A stretch of 64,000 nucleotides of DNA from Candidatus Gastranaerophilales bacterium (GCA_944322785.1 CALUPW010000002.1:186001-250000), one strand, 5' to 3'; shown: positions 1-8,529, counted from the stretch's first letter. The notes: generated from the letters alone by a model not told the origin. Translations and numbers: made by a program.

Positions 1-674
1 GCAACGTCCGCACTCTTGCCCTGAATTTTAATCTTTCCGTCAAAGATTACATAAGCTCTGTCTGTAATTGAAAGCGTTGCCTTCGGGTTGTGGTCGGTAA
101 TCAAAACACCCAGTCCTTTGTCTTGAGAAATTTTTCGGATGTTGTCTTTAATTTCTCCTATTGCAATCGGATCGATACCTGCAAAAGGTTCGTCAAGCAG
201 CATAAAATCAGGACTTGCGGCAAGCGCTCTTGCAATCTCAACACGTCGTCTTTCACCGCCTGAGAGAGATACAGCTGAATAATTGCGTAGTTTTAAAACC
301 CCGAATTCGGTCAAAAGTTCTTCAAGTTTACGCTTCTTTTCATTTTCTGTAAGTTTATCGTTCATTTCAAGAACCAATTTTATATTGTCTTCGACCGTAA
401 GCTTTCTAAATATGGATGCTTCCTGCGGAAGATAACCTATACCGGCTTTGGCACGAATGTTCATCGGCCATGTTGTTATGTCCTGTCCGTCAAGAAGAAT
501 TTGTCCTTTGTTTGGTTTGACAAGCCCTACAAACATATAAAACGTAGTTGTTTTACCTGCGCCGTTCGGTCCGAGAAGACAGACAACTTCGCCTTTGTTC
601 ATGTTAAACGAAATATTGTTTACAACGCTTCTGTCACCGTATATTTTGACTAAATTTTTAGCTGTAATCTCCAT
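1..674 (-). CDS. lptB: LPS export ABC transporter ATP-binding protein LptB (C-terminus cut off by window edge)
   Basis: Cytoplasmic ATPase that powers LptBFGC, the machine that extracts lipopolysaccharide from the inner membrane. The 224 visible residues hold a complete ABC core: Walker A GPNGAGKT (35-42), Q-loop YLPQ (81-84), signature LSGGE (137-141), Walker B FMLLDE (157-162) and switch His195 in TDHN. The start MEITAKNLVKIYG and the segment GIGYLPQEASIFRKL are typical of LptB rather than other ABC ATPases. About 15-20 C-terminal residues lie outside the window. No strong SD precedes the ATG, but a TACTTTATATATTA motif lies about 20 bp upstream. LptB implies a diderm envelope. The related LivF/LivG ATPases are the main alternative and are less likely. 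Confidence 0.93.
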   Translation of the reverse strand, partial: MEITAKNLVKIYGDRSVVNNISFNMNKGEVVCLLGPNGAGKTTTFYMFVGLVKPNKGQILLDGQDITTWPMNIRAKAGIGYLPQEASIFRKLTVEDNIKLVLEMNDKLTENEKKRKLEELLTEFGVLKLRNYSAVSLSGGERRRVEIARALAASPDFMLLDEPFAGIDPIAIGEIKDNIRKISQDKGLGVLITDHNPKATLSITDRAYVIFDGKIKIQGKSADV

Positions 675-693
675 TAAATATTACCCCGTCGAC

Positions 694-712
694 TAATATA
701 TAAAGTATTTTA
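694..712 (-). promoter_or_regulatory. TACTTTATATATTA promoter-like motif upstream of lptB
   Basis: On the minus strand this reads TAAAATACTTTATATATTA, 20 bp upstream of the lptB start. Nearly the same string precedes the genes starting at 11790 (-), 45485 (+), 59315 (-) and 60703 (+), with a looser version at 3726 (-). Repetition at similar distances suggests a promoter core, but no sigma factor can be assigned. Confidence 0.45.
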
Positions 713-903
713 CTTTAAATACTTCTCTATTGCAATTTTATATTAAGGTTTGAAAAGGATAGTTACAAATAATATCTTTAAGATATGTTAAAGATATAAA
801 AAATATATGTTACATATTTAAACATTAAGGGCATACCATGATTATAAAACCATTTTCTTTTTCTTTATTTTCTCCTACACACTAACCTTTTACAATGAGA
901 TAA

Positions 904-921
904 AGCCGCAGATAAGCGGCT
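904..921. terminator. Short hairpin in the lptB/prepilin intergenic region
   Basis: AGCCGC (904-909) pairs with GCGGCT (916-921) around a 6-nt loop and is followed on the plus strand by ATTATTTT. It could insulate the divergent units. The rest of 675-935 is AT-rich with no other gene that I can see. Confidence 0.3.
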
Positions 922-935
922 ATTATTTTGCCCGT

Positions 936-964
936 TTGCAAAAAGCGTGAAAATATTTTATAAT
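936..964 (+). promoter_or_regulatory. Sigma-70-type promoter driving the poly-G leader/prepilin locus
   Basis: TTGCAA (936-941), a 17-bp spacer and a perfect TATAAT (959-964) form a near-consensus promoter. It lies 36 bp upstream of an ATG at 1000 that is preceded by AAAGGAG (982-988). The transcript would run directly into the poly-G tract and prepilin frame. Confidence 0.7.
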
Positions 965-999
965 AAAAATGTAATTAAGATAAAGGAGCTTTGAAAAGT

Positions 1000-1050
1000 A
1001 TGGAAACTATTGATATGACTGGATTACAGGGGGGGGGGGGCAACCCGTAA
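1000..1050 (+). CDS. Short leader reading frame interrupted by a poly-G tract (16 codons in the present state)
   Basis: An ATG at 1000 follows AAAGGAG (spacing 11 nt) and lies downstream of a consensus promoter. The frame reads METIDMTGLQGGGGNP and stops at 1048-1050. Codons 10-14 are formed by a run of 12 G. With 11 G (or 14 G) the frame stays open through 1040-1135 and joins the prepilin frame starting at 1136. With 10 or 13 G it ends at a TAG at 1071-1073 after an Ala/Pro-rich tail. As sequenced, it is either an OFF state of a phase-variable gene or a homopolymer miscall. Confidence 0.4.
   Translation: METIDMTGLQGGGGNP
1029..1040 (+). repeat. Homopolymeric tract of 12 G inside the start region of a prepilin locus
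   Basis: Twelve consecutive G are rare in this AT-rich sequence, and I noticed no other G or C run this long in the window. The tract is ten codons after an SD-preceded ATG, a standard position for contingency loci that switch by slipped-strand mispairing. Confidence 0.95.
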
Positions 1051-1135
1051 AACAGGCTCCTGCTGCGGTTTAGACTTATGTCATTCTGAGGATAAGGACA
1101 ATTCAAGTCCAAAGATTGAAGAATTTTACGAAAAA

Positions 1136-2215
1136 ATGAAACGTCATTCCGGACTGGCTGCAAAATCCGTTGAGACAGAGTCGAAACGAGATTTTATGCC
1201 CCTACCTGGTGATCCGGAATCTATCAATGCAGATAAAGACAGACTCCGGCTCGGGGGCCGGAGTGACGAATGCGGTAAAATCACAAATTCTTCTTTCCGT
1301 CACCCTGAACTTGATTCAGGGTCTATTAAGATAGGAAAAGACTCCGGCTCGGAGGCCGGAATGACGGGTACAGAGTCAAACATCATTGGCTCCGCAGGCG
1401 GGAGTGACAAAAACAGCCGGATGCCACACACCCCGTCCCGTCACTCTGACGAAAGTCAGAGTCTGTCAATGCCGGTTAATTCAATCCGGCACTTTTGGCA
1501 GCAAAAGTCCCGCAAAGCCGCCTTCACCATGGCAGAAGTTCTGATAACCCTCGGCATAATCGGAATAGTCGCTGCGATGACACTGCCTTCTTTAATCGGC
1601 AAATACCAGAAAAAAGTAACAGTAACCCGCTTAAAACGAACATACACAGTATTATCACAGGCAGTTCAGCGCTCAATCGCCGACAACGGCGACCCCTCGG
1701 GCTGGGGATTGGAAGGATTTTATAATACAGCTCCTACAGATGAAAATCTTCAAAAGTTTATAGAAACTTTTTCAAAAACATATATAGTTCCATACCTTGC
1801 AAAAATCAATAAAATAGAATTCGGTACATTCAAAGATTTGGGTTACAAAGATATAAAAGGTACGGGTACTTATTTGGAAGCTAAGGGACAATTGCTTATA
1901 TTGAATGACGGCACTGTTCTTCAAATTCGTATGTCAACAACCAACTACGAAACTGAAGAAGACAGAGATGATAAATTTATAGATATTTATATTACCGCAG
2001 ATATTAACGGTCTTCGTGGCGCAAACACTGTAGGAAAAGATATTTTTATGTTTCAGGTGGAGTCCAGAACAGGGAAGTTTGATTTTTACCATAACTATTT
2101 AAAGAGTAATACCCGTCAGGATGTATATAATCGTTGTAAGTCAGCTTCTAACACCTGCGGCAGACTAATCCTTATGGACGGCTGGGAAATCAAAGACGAT
2201 TATCCGTGGTGGTAA
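1136..2215 (+). CDS. Type IV prepilin-like protein with a repeat-encoded N-terminal extension
   Basis: Secreted pilin/pseudopilin-type subunit. The class III signal is clear: basic RKAA, cleavage after A129, then F130-T-M-A-E134-V-L-I-T-L and a hydrophobic helix to about residue 152. The C-terminal domain has a DINGLRGANTVGKDIFMFQ segment and ends in a WEIKDDYPWW tail like that of the prepilin at 36819-37502. Residues 1-128 are encoded almost wholly by REP-like repeats, which is abnormal for a prepilin leader. M112 (position 1469) would give a normal 18-residue basic leader but has only a weak AGAG in front. ATG 1136 has no SD either. The SD-bearing ATG at 1000 reaches this frame only if the 12-G tract changes by one. 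The domain is probably functional; the start is uncertain. Confidence 0.75.
   Translation: MKRHSGLAAKSVETESKRDFMPLPGDPESINADKDRLRLGGRSDECGKITNSSFRHPELDSGSIKIGKDSGSEAGMTGTESNIIGSAGGSDKNSRMPHTPSRHSDESQSLSMPVNSIRHFWQQKSRKAAFTMAEVLITLGIIGIVAAMTLPSLIGKYQKKVTVTRLKRTYTVLSQAVQRSIADNGDPSGWGLEGFYNTAPTDENLQKFIETFSKTYIVPYLAKINKIEFGTFKDLGYKDIKGTGTYLEAKGQLLILNDGTVLQIRMSTTNYETEEDRDDKFIDIYITADINGLRGANTVGKDIFMFQVESRTGKFDFYHNYLKSNTRQDVYNRCKSASNTCGRLILMDGWEIKDDYPWW
1142..1468. repeat. Cluster of GTCA...TCTAT REP-like hairpin repeats inside the prepilin frame
   Basis: At least five hairpin units sit here. Members: 1142-1225 (long variant, arms ATTCCGGA/TCCGGAAT, also present near-identically at 33789-33871), 1240-1267 (GACTCCGGC/GCCGGAGT, inverted), 1299-1328 (ACCCTGAA/TTCAGGGT), 1340-1365 (inverted) and 1440-1468 (ACTCTGAC/GTCAGAGT, GAAA loop). 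Flanks GTCA and TCTAT are conserved while the arms differ but remain complementary. All units are translated as part of the prepilin frame. Confidence 0.8.
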
Positions 2216-2241
2216 ATTCCGCTGAAAAGTGTAGGTTTATA

Positions 2242-2276
2242 GAAATCAGGCGCCGCCGCAGGCGGCGCCTGATTTC
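2242..2276. terminator. Strong bidirectional hairpin between convergent prepilin and trpS
   Basis: A perfect 16-bp stem (2242-2257 with 2261-2276) around a GCA loop lies between the prepilin stop (2215) and the trpS stop (2313). The GC-rich core is flanked by A/T, though no long U-run follows on either strand. Confidence 0.6.
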
Positions 2277-2312
2277 TTAAAAATATCGTTGCGGCTCACA
2301 ACTTCCGCAAAA

Positions 2313-3317
2313 TCAATACATTCTTACCAGTTTTCTAACTTCTTTTAAAACCTTCTGTGCCTCAATCCGAGCTTTTTCAGAGCCTTCTGTGATTATCCTT
2401 TGAACAATCTCAGGATTTTCTTCATAATATGCTCTTTTTTCCCGTATAGGCGCAAGTTTTTCATTTATCAAAGCCCCGAGCTGACGTTTGCAGTCAGCAC
2501 AGCCTCGCAGTCCTTTTTCGCATTCACATCTGACTTTTTCAATATCAGCTTTATCACCGAAAATCTGCCAGTATTTGTATGCAACTTCACACTCATCTGG
2601 ATGTCCCGGATCATCTTTTCTCATACGGCTTCTGTCTGTTATTGCAGACATTACTTTTTTAGCCGTGACTTCCGCAGAATCTGATATCTTTATATCGTTC
2701 TGGAAAGATTTACCCATTTTGTTTCCGTCCAGCCCGCATATTAAAGAACAGTGATTTAAAAGCGGTTCAGGTTCATTGAAAAATTCGCATTTGTAAATGT
2801 TATTGAATCTTCTTGCAATGTCACGGGTAATTTCAATGTGTGCAACCTGATCAACGCCTACAGGGACATAAGATGAATTAAACATCATAATATCTGCGCT
2901 CATTAAAACCGGATAACCCATCAAACCGTAACTGATTTGAGAATTTGCACCTTCTTTTGTTCTCAAAATTTTTGCCATATCCTTAAGGCACGGATCACGT
3001 TCCACCCAGTTTTGCGGGGTAACCATTCCTAAATATATATTAAGTTCCGCTATCTCCGGCACAAGCGACTGAACATATATTGTCGAAACTTCAGGGTCAA
3101 TCCCGCAGCTCAGCCAGTCGATTACAACATCAATAATGTCCTGTTTTAAAGTTTCTGTTTTATCGTATTTTGTCGTAAGAGCGTGCCAGTCTGCCACAAA
3201 GAAAAAGCTTTCATATTTTTTTTGAAGTTCCACCCAGTTTTGAATTACACCTAAATAATGTCCCAGATGAAGTTTCCCTGTCGGCCGCATTCCCGATACT
3301 ATTCTTTTGTTCTCCAT
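2313..3317 (-). CDS. trpS: Tryptophan--tRNA ligase
   Basis: Class I aminoacyl-tRNA synthetase that charges tRNA-Trp in the cytoplasm. The 334 aa match the family length. The HIGH motif is HLGH at 17-20 and the KMSKS loop is KMGKS at 200-204. The tryptophan-pocket segment GLMGYPVLMSADIMMF (131-146) is present. A Cys-rich stretch CECEKGLRGCADC occurs near residue 265, a feature seen in part of the family. AAAGGA lies upstream of the ATG. The gene appears monocistronic, separated from its upstream neighbour by a terminator. Confidence 0.97.
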   Translation of the reverse strand: MENKRIVSGMRPTGKLHLGHYLGVIQNWVELQKKYESFFFVADWHALTTKYDKTETLKQDIIDVVIDWLSCGIDPEVSTIYVQSLVPEIAELNIYLGMVTPQNWVERDPCLKDMAKILRTKEGANSQISYGLMGYPVLMSADIMMFNSSYVPVGVDQVAHIEITRDIARRFNNIYKCEFFNEPEPLLNHCSLICGLDGNKMGKSFQNDIKISDSAEVTAKKVMSAITDRSRMRKDDPGHPDECEVAYKYWQIFGDKADIEKVRCECEKGLRGCADCKRQLGALINEKLAPIREKRAYYEENPEIVQRIITEGSEKARIEAQKVLKEVRKLVRMY

Positions 3318-3385
3318 TTTGCACGTCCTTTCTAACTTTTTTATTATAGCAGAAAAAATCGGAAAATGACCCGCTTAAAAAATCA

Positions 3386-3416
3386 ATAAAAAAAGACGGT
3401 TTAAATACCGTCCTTT
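3386..3416 (-). terminator. Rho-independent terminator after the 94-aa gene
   Basis: On the minus strand GGACGGT and ACCGTC pair around TTTAAA-type loop sequence (3395-3412) and are followed by a run of seven T. It lies 30 bp downstream of the stop at 3442. Confidence 0.75.
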
Positions 3417-3441
3417 TATGTTTTCCTTCTTTTCCTATTAA

Positions 3442-3726
3442 TTATGCAACGACTTTTGATACAAAGTTTGTGATTTCAAAAAACGTGTCTTTTACAAATT
3501 CTTTTGCAAGTGTTGATACCGGTCTGTTTTCAATACAGTCGAACACATAATATATCGGATCTCTTGCATTGTTAAATCTCATTCTTTTATCTGTTTTATC
3601 AAGATAGGTGTAGTTTTCGTATGAAAATCCTTTTTTACTTTTTCTATTGGTTCTTTTTCTGACTAAAGTTCCGAATTGTCCGTTTCCGTTAGTATCGTTT
3701 TTTGAACCTGATGCTGTAGGTAACAT
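3442..3726 (-). CDS. Small protein of unknown function (94 aa)
   Basis: Not recognised. The first 30 residues are polar and rich in Gly, Asn, Lys and Arg (KRTNRKSKKG), with no signal peptide or membrane segment. The C-terminal third (DCIENRPVSTLAKEFVKDT and onward) looks helical. AAAGAGAG precedes the ATG, a loose copy of the TACTTTATATAT motif lies about 45 bp upstream and a good terminator follows, so it is probably a real monocistronic gene. It might be a lineage-specific small protein; no function is proposed. Confidence 0.6.
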   Translation of the reverse strand: MLPTASGSKNDTNGNGQFGTLVRKRTNRKSKKGFSYENYTYLDKTDKRMRFNNARDPIYYVFDCIENRPVSTLAKEFVKDTFFEITNFVSKVVA

Positions 3727-3763
3727 TTTTAGCTCTCTTTCTTAAAATCTCTTCTTTATATCT

Positions 3764-3788
3764 CTTACATATATATAAAATATATAAA
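3764..3788 (-). promoter_or_regulatory. Degenerate TATTTTATATATATGTAAG promoter-like motif
   Basis: On the minus strand TATATTTTATATATATG is followed by TAAGAG, resembling the motif before the genes at 60703 and 45485. It is about 40-60 bp upstream of the ATG at 3726. Its low complexity makes it the weakest member of the set. Confidence 0.3.
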
Positions 3789-3841
3789 TCTCAAAAAATT
3801 GCTTTTTGTTATATGTTTTGTGAAGAAATGTTAATAAAGTA

Positions 3842-3865
3842 AAATCCCGCAATACAACGGGATTT
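3842..3865 (-). terminator. Terminator of the RND efflux operon
   Basis: AAATCCCG (3842-3849) pairs with CGGGATTT (3858-3865). On the minus strand the hairpin is followed by TTACTTTATT. It lies 25 bp past the stop of the outer membrane factor gene. Confidence 0.65.
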
Positions 3866-3889
3866 CAAGACAAAGTATATGTAATAAAA

Positions 3890-5335
3890 TTATTTTGCAG
3901 CTTTTATATCTTCATCAAGTTCAAGTTCTATATCTTCATCAGCTTTACTTGCAAGATTTTTGCCTATGGCTTTTTCAAGAGCGGCTTTTGCAGTGTTGTA
4001 CTGATAAAGTGCGCCGTAATAATTCAATTGTGCAGTCTGGTAGGTTGTTTGTGCTTCTTTAAGTTCAATCGGATTTGCCTCGCCGACCCTGTACCTTCCG
4101 TATGAAAGCTCATAATTTTCTTTTGCCTGTTTGACCTGTAAAATTGCAACAGGAATCTGATTTTTCTTTTCAACAAGAGTCAGATATGCGTTTTGAATTT
4201 CCAGATATATACGATTTTGTGTGACCTGAGCATTTGCAAGTTCCTTATCATACAGATATCTTGCTTCTTTAATTTCATTTCGGATTAACATCCCGTTGAT
4301 TGTCGGAAAATTCAAATATCCGCCTAGATTGTAACCGTGATTGGATGTCCAATCCTTACCGCCGACCTGAACCTGACCTTCTACGGATAGAGTCGGGAAA
4401 TAAGATTTTTTAACCAGTTTAAGTGTTTGTTTTGCGGCTTCGACTTTTGTTTCCGCAAGCTTTAAATCAGGTCTTGCCTCCCGGGCAATATCAACAGCAC
4501 CTTCAAGTGTAATATTTACAGGCTCGTATCTCAGACGTTCCTGAACATTATAAGGATCTATAAAAGGAACTCCCATTATGTTATTTAATTTTGCAACAGC
4601 AAGGTTTACCGCATTGCTTGCCTGAATCAGCTGTAATTTGGCATTACTTAAATTTGATTCTGCAATTGTAACATCGACTTTAGGGTTTAAACCGATTTCA
4701 TAGAATGCTTTTGCCTGATCATAAAACATTGAGTACTGCGAAACCGTCATTTCAGCAACACGTTTTTTTTCGTATGAATACAACAGATTAAAATAGGCAT
4801 CTTTTGTCTGATAGATTACATTGTTGATTGTTTCGGAAAGTGTTGATTTTTGACCTTCGTATTCCAAGCGTCTGATGGTTGCCTGATTTTGTGTTACGCC
4901 GAAGTCATAAAGCATTTGTTGTAGTGTAATTTGTCCGAGAATAAAATAGTTGAAGGTAAGATTTTTTCCCAAAGCGTCTGACAATTGCAGTTGGCGTATT
5001 CTTGTATAGCCTGTCTGCCAGCTGAATTGCGGAAAATAATTCGACCATACCTGTTTGATTTTGGCATCTGATGCCAGAACATCATGGAATGCCGCATTTA
5101 TTTCAGGGTTGTTGCCAAGAGCTATTTCAATACATCTTTCTAATGTCAAATCAATATTTTTTTCTACAGAACCTTCAATAACAACTTTGTCATCGACTTT
5201 TTTGGGCAGAACTTCTTCTGCATGCGGGAATTCTTTTGGATTTAATGAGTTTCCGACCTGCGGGGAAGTTTGTGCTGCTTGTGCAAAGCCGCCCAGACTG
5301 AATATTAATATAAATATTGCTATTCGTTTTATCAT
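3890..5335 (-). CDS. TolC-family outer membrane efflux protein
   Basis: Trimeric outer-membrane channel that completes the tripartite RND pump encoded just upstream. The 481 aa begin with a Sec signal (MIKRIAIFILIFSLGGFAQA, cleavage near residue 20). Two OEP-type repeats follow, seen as alternating amphipathic helices rich in Gln/Ala/Asn (for example YYGALYQYNTAKAALEKAIG near the C-terminus). The segment LEKAIG is typical of the end of the second repeat. The last 20 residues are acidic (EDIELELDED). The gene starts 3 bp after the pump gene stops, so it is co-transcribed. Confidence 0.93.
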   Translation of the reverse strand: MIKRIAIFILIFSLGGFAQAAQTSPQVGNSLNPKEFPHAEEVLPKKVDDKVVIEGSVEKNIDLTLERCIEIALGNNPEINAAFHDVLASDAKIKQVWSNYFPQFSWQTGYTRIRQLQLSDALGKNLTFNYFILGQITLQQMLYDFGVTQNQATIRRLEYEGQKSTLSETINNVIYQTKDAYFNLLYSYEKKRVAEMTVSQYSMFYDQAKAFYEIGLNPKVDVTIAESNLSNAKLQLIQASNAVNLAVAKLNNIMGVPFIDPYNVQERLRYEPVNITLEGAVDIAREARPDLKLAETKVEAAKQTLKLVKKSYFPTLSVEGQVQVGGKDWTSNHGYNLGGYLNFPTINGMLIRNEIKEARYLYDKELANAQVTQNRIYLEIQNAYLTLVEKKNQIPVAILQVKQAKENYELSYGRYRVGEANPIELKEAQTTYQTAQLNYYGALYQYNTAKAALEKAIGKNLASKADEDIELELDEDIKAAK

Positions 5336-5338
5336 AAT

Positions 5339-8300
5339 TTAAATATTGCCTTTATTTTTCTTTTCACGTTGTTTTTTAACAAACTTGTATATATTTTGTT
5401 TAAACTGTTCAATTAAGACATAATATGCAGGGACAAGAAAAGTTCCGATAAATGCAACTGCCATCATACCGCCGAAAACTGTCATACCGACGGAATTTCT
5501 GCTTGCAGCACCCGCACCTGTTGCAAAAACAAGGGGAAGCAAGCCTAAAATGAATGCGATGTTTGTCATCATAACGGCACGGAATCTTAATTTTGCAGCC
5601 TGCATTGCTGCTTCTTTAATATCCAGACCTTCCTGATGGGCGTCTTTTGCAAATTCAATAATCAAAATTGCCTGTTTTGTCGACAAGCCTATTAACATTA
5701 CAAGTCCGATTTGTGCATAAATATCAAGCGAATAACCGGATACATACTGGAAGAACAAAGCGCCGACAAGTGCAACAGGAGAAATTAAAAGTACCGCAAT
5801 CGGAAGCATCCAGCTTTCATAAAGTCCGACAAGAAATAAATAAACAAATACAAGTGACATTGCAATAATCGGCCCGATTTGTCCTGAGGATTCATGTTCC
5901 TGAAGGGAACTTCCTGACCATGAATACCCCATATCTTCAGGCAGAACTTCATCGGAAATCTGCTCCATAATTCTCATTGCTTCGCCGGAACTTACTCCCG
6001 GGCGTGTCATTCCGTTGATTGTGATAGCCGGATACATGTTAAATCTTGTCAAACTGTATGGTCCGACGATTTCTTTTATTTCGACAACGGATGTCAGCGG
6101 AACCATTGTTCCGTATTTGTTTTTAACAAATATTTTTTCAATATCGGAAGGCTTTTCTCTGAATTCCGAGTCTGCCTGCAAATATACACGGTAAACACGC
6201 CCGTATTTGTTAAAGTCGTTTACGTAAGATTTGCCGAAGTATCCTGCAAGTGCACTGTATATTTCGGAAATTTCAACCCCCTGCGCCATTGCTTTGTCCG
6301 CATTTACATTCAAAAGCAGCTGGGGAAGGTTTGCGGTAAATGAGGTGTAAACAAGCTGGAACGCCGGATTTTTGTTTGCCGCCGCAATAAGTTTTTCCGC
6401 TTCGTCATAAAGTTCCTGCGAGGTGCGGTTGCCTTTGTCAAGAAGTTCGTATTCAAAACCGCCGAACATACCAAGACCGGAAATGGAAGGCGGTGCAAAA
6501 ACTGCGATTTTTGCATCCGGATAATCTGCAAATTCTTTCTGCATTTTGCTCATAATGCTCTGCATTGAAAGTTCTTTGCTTTTCCGCTCAGACCATTCGG
6601 TAAGTTCTGCAACAATCAATGCAGTGTTTTCACCCGAATAGCCGACAAGGGTAATCGTATTGTCAACTCCCGGAATATTCAGAATTTTTTCTTCAATTTC
6701 GTTTGCAACAATATTGGTTCTTGAGGCTGATGAGCCGTCAGGAAGCTGTATTTGTGAAAAAATTGCGCCCTTGTCCTCTGTCGGTAAAAATCCGCTAGGT
6801 ATAATTTTTCCCATAAAACCGATGAAAAGAACAATGGTTAAAAAGGTTACAATTGTCGCCAGCGGCGAATCAATAAAGAATTTTGCACCGATTAAATATT
6901 TATCTTTTACTTTATTAAACCATTCATCAAATTTTTGAATAACTATAAAATGACTGTGTTCTTCACCTGATTTTAAAATCATCGCACACAATGCAGGTGC
7001 AAGCGTAAGTGCAACAAGAGTAGACAAACCTATTGAAGATGCGATACAAAGTGCAAATTGTCTGAACATTTGACCTGTAATTCCTGCCATAAAAGAAACC
7101 GGTACAAATACAGCCATCAATACAAGAGAAGTCGCAAGAACTGCACCAAAAACTTCTTTCATAGTAACTTCGGTTGCATCTTTCGGTGTTTTGCCCTCCT
7201 GAATGTGCCGCTGGGTATTTTCCAGTACAACAATGGCGTCATCAACAACCAGACCGACAGCAAGAACAAGTCCGAATAAAATCAAAAGGTTTATTGAAAA
7301 TCCCAGAAGGTTCATAAATATAAACACGCCGATTAATGAAACCGGAATTGCGCAGAAAGGAATTAATGCTGCTCTTGCACTTCCAAGAAACATATACGTT
7401 ACAATTCCGACAAGTACGATAGCAAGTCCGATTGCATTAATTACTTCCTTAATTGATTCCCGTACAAATTCCGTTTCGTCACGCTGAATTTTGTATTCAA
7501 TCCCCTGTGGAAATCCTTTGGAAAGTTCCTCCATTTTTTTTCGGATTTTGTTAGACAAATCAATGGCGTTAGCTTCAGGAAGCTGGCTTATTGAAATAAT
7601 TGCGGAATCACGCCCGCCGATTCGTGAAAAATATGAATAACTTTCGGCACCCAGTTCAACCCGTGCGATGTCTTTGAGTTTTATTTGCGAACCGTCGGGT
7701 TTTGAGCGGACAATTATATCTTCAAACTCTTTTACATCCTGCAGACGGCCTTTTGTTCTCATTGTAAGTTTGATTAACTGTTTATTTTTCATCGGCTCAA
7801 CACCGAGGTCGCCGGCGGGACTTTGAGTGTTCTGATATTGAATTGCATTGTTGACTTCGGCTATTGAAACCCCGAGGTTTGCCATTTTTGCCGCATCAAG
7901 CCAAATTCTCATTGAATAATCCGATGAACCGAACACCGAAACTTTACCGACGCCTTTGATACGGGCAAGTTCGTCTTTAATATATATTGATGCGTAGTTT
8001 GCAATGTATAAAGAGTCGTAGGTATGTGTCGGCGAGTTTACGGAAATCATCATTAAACCCGGGCCGCCCGTAGATTTTTTAACGGAAAGTCCGTATCTTT
8101 TTACATCCTCAGGCAGTCTGGGGGTTACCAGTTGAAGCTGGTTTTGAACGTTGACAACTGCCATATCCGGATCAGACCCGATTTCAAAATAGAGCGTCAA
8201 TTGATACTGTCCGTTCTGTGAAGTTGAGGACATATAAATCATATCTTCGACACCGTTCAATTGTGCTTCAATAGGTGCGGCAACAGTTGATTCAACGACA

Positions 8301-8479
8301 TCTGAGCTTGCGCCGGCGTAAGTTGCCGTTACGACAACCTGCGGAGGTGTGATTGAGGGGTATTCTTCCAGCGGAAGCAGATTTATCATAAGCATACCGG
8401 CTAAAATTATCGCAAGAGAAATTACGATTGCCAGTTTGGGTCGTTTTATAAATAAATTTCCGTTATTATTTTCTGCCAT
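5339..8479 (-). CDS. RND multidrug efflux transporter, HAE-1 (AcrB-like) family
   Basis: Inner-membrane proton/drug antiporter. The 1046 aa match AcrB length. The proton-relay residues are present: D413 and D414 in TM4 (GLVVDDAIVVLEN), the TM10 lysine in GLSTKQAILIIEF and the TM11 arginine in SRNSVGMTVFGG. Two large periplasmic loops follow TM1 and TM7. The C-terminus is cytoplasmic and basic (KKQREKKNKG). These features separate it from metal-exporting HME pumps. It is the middle gene of an adaptor-pump-channel operon. Substrates cannot be predicted; bile salts or antibiotics would be usual in a gut organism (inference). Confidence 0.96.
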   Translation of the reverse strand: MAENNNGNLFIKRPKLAIVISLAIILAGMLMINLLPLEEYPSITPPQVVVTATYAGASSDVVESTVAAPIEAQLNGVEDMIYMSSTSQNGQYQLTLYFEIGSDPDMAVVNVQNQLQLVTPRLPEDVKRYGLSVKKSTGGPGLMMISVNSPTHTYDSLYIANYASIYIKDELARIKGVGKVSVFGSSDYSMRIWLDAAKMANLGVSIAEVNNAIQYQNTQSPAGDLGVEPMKNKQLIKLTMRTKGRLQDVKEFEDIIVRSKPDGSQIKLKDIARVELGAESYSYFSRIGGRDSAIISISQLPEANAIDLSNKIRKKMEELSKGFPQGIEYKIQRDETEFVRESIKEVINAIGLAIVLVGIVTYMFLGSARAALIPFCAIPVSLIGVFIFMNLLGFSINLLILFGLVLAVGLVVDDAIVVLENTQRHIQEGKTPKDATEVTMKEVFGAVLATSLVLMAVFVPVSFMAGITGQMFRQFALCIASSIGLSTLVALTLAPALCAMILKSGEEHSHFIVIQKFDEWFNKVKDKYLIGAKFFIDSPLATIVTFLTIVLFIGFMGKIIPSGFLPTEDKGAIFSQIQLPDGSSASRTNIVANEIEEKILNIPGVDNTITLVGYSGENTALIVAELTEWSERKSKELSMQSIMSKMQKEFADYPDAKIAVFAPPSISGLGMFGGFEYELLDKGNRTSQELYDEAEKLIAAANKNPAFQLVYTSFTANLPQLLLNVNADKAMAQGVEISEIYSALAGYFGKSYVNDFNKYGRVYRVYLQADSEFREKPSDIEKIFVKNKYGTMVPLTSVVEIKEIVGPYSLTRFNMYPAITINGMTRPGVSSGEAMRIMEQISDEVLPEDMGYSWSGSSLQEHESSGQIGPIIAMSLVFVYLFLVGLYESWMLPIAVLLISPVALVGALFFQYVSGYSLDIYAQIGLVMLIGLSTKQAILIIEFAKDAHQEGLDIKEAAMQAAKLRFRAVMMTNIAFILGLLPLVFATGAGAASRNSVGMTVFGGMMAVAFIGTFLVPAYYVLIEQFKQNIYKFVKKQREKKNKGNI

Positions 8480-8529
8480 ATTTTAATTACCTGACCGCTA
8501 TTGCGGTAAAAGCCCTTTCTTTAAATATG

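Noticed and set aside
975-1163. 62-codon minus-strand frame across the poly-G tract
   Set aside because: It reads the complement of the poly-G and repeat sequence (PPPP run), has no SD or promoter and overlaps a better-supported plus-strand start.
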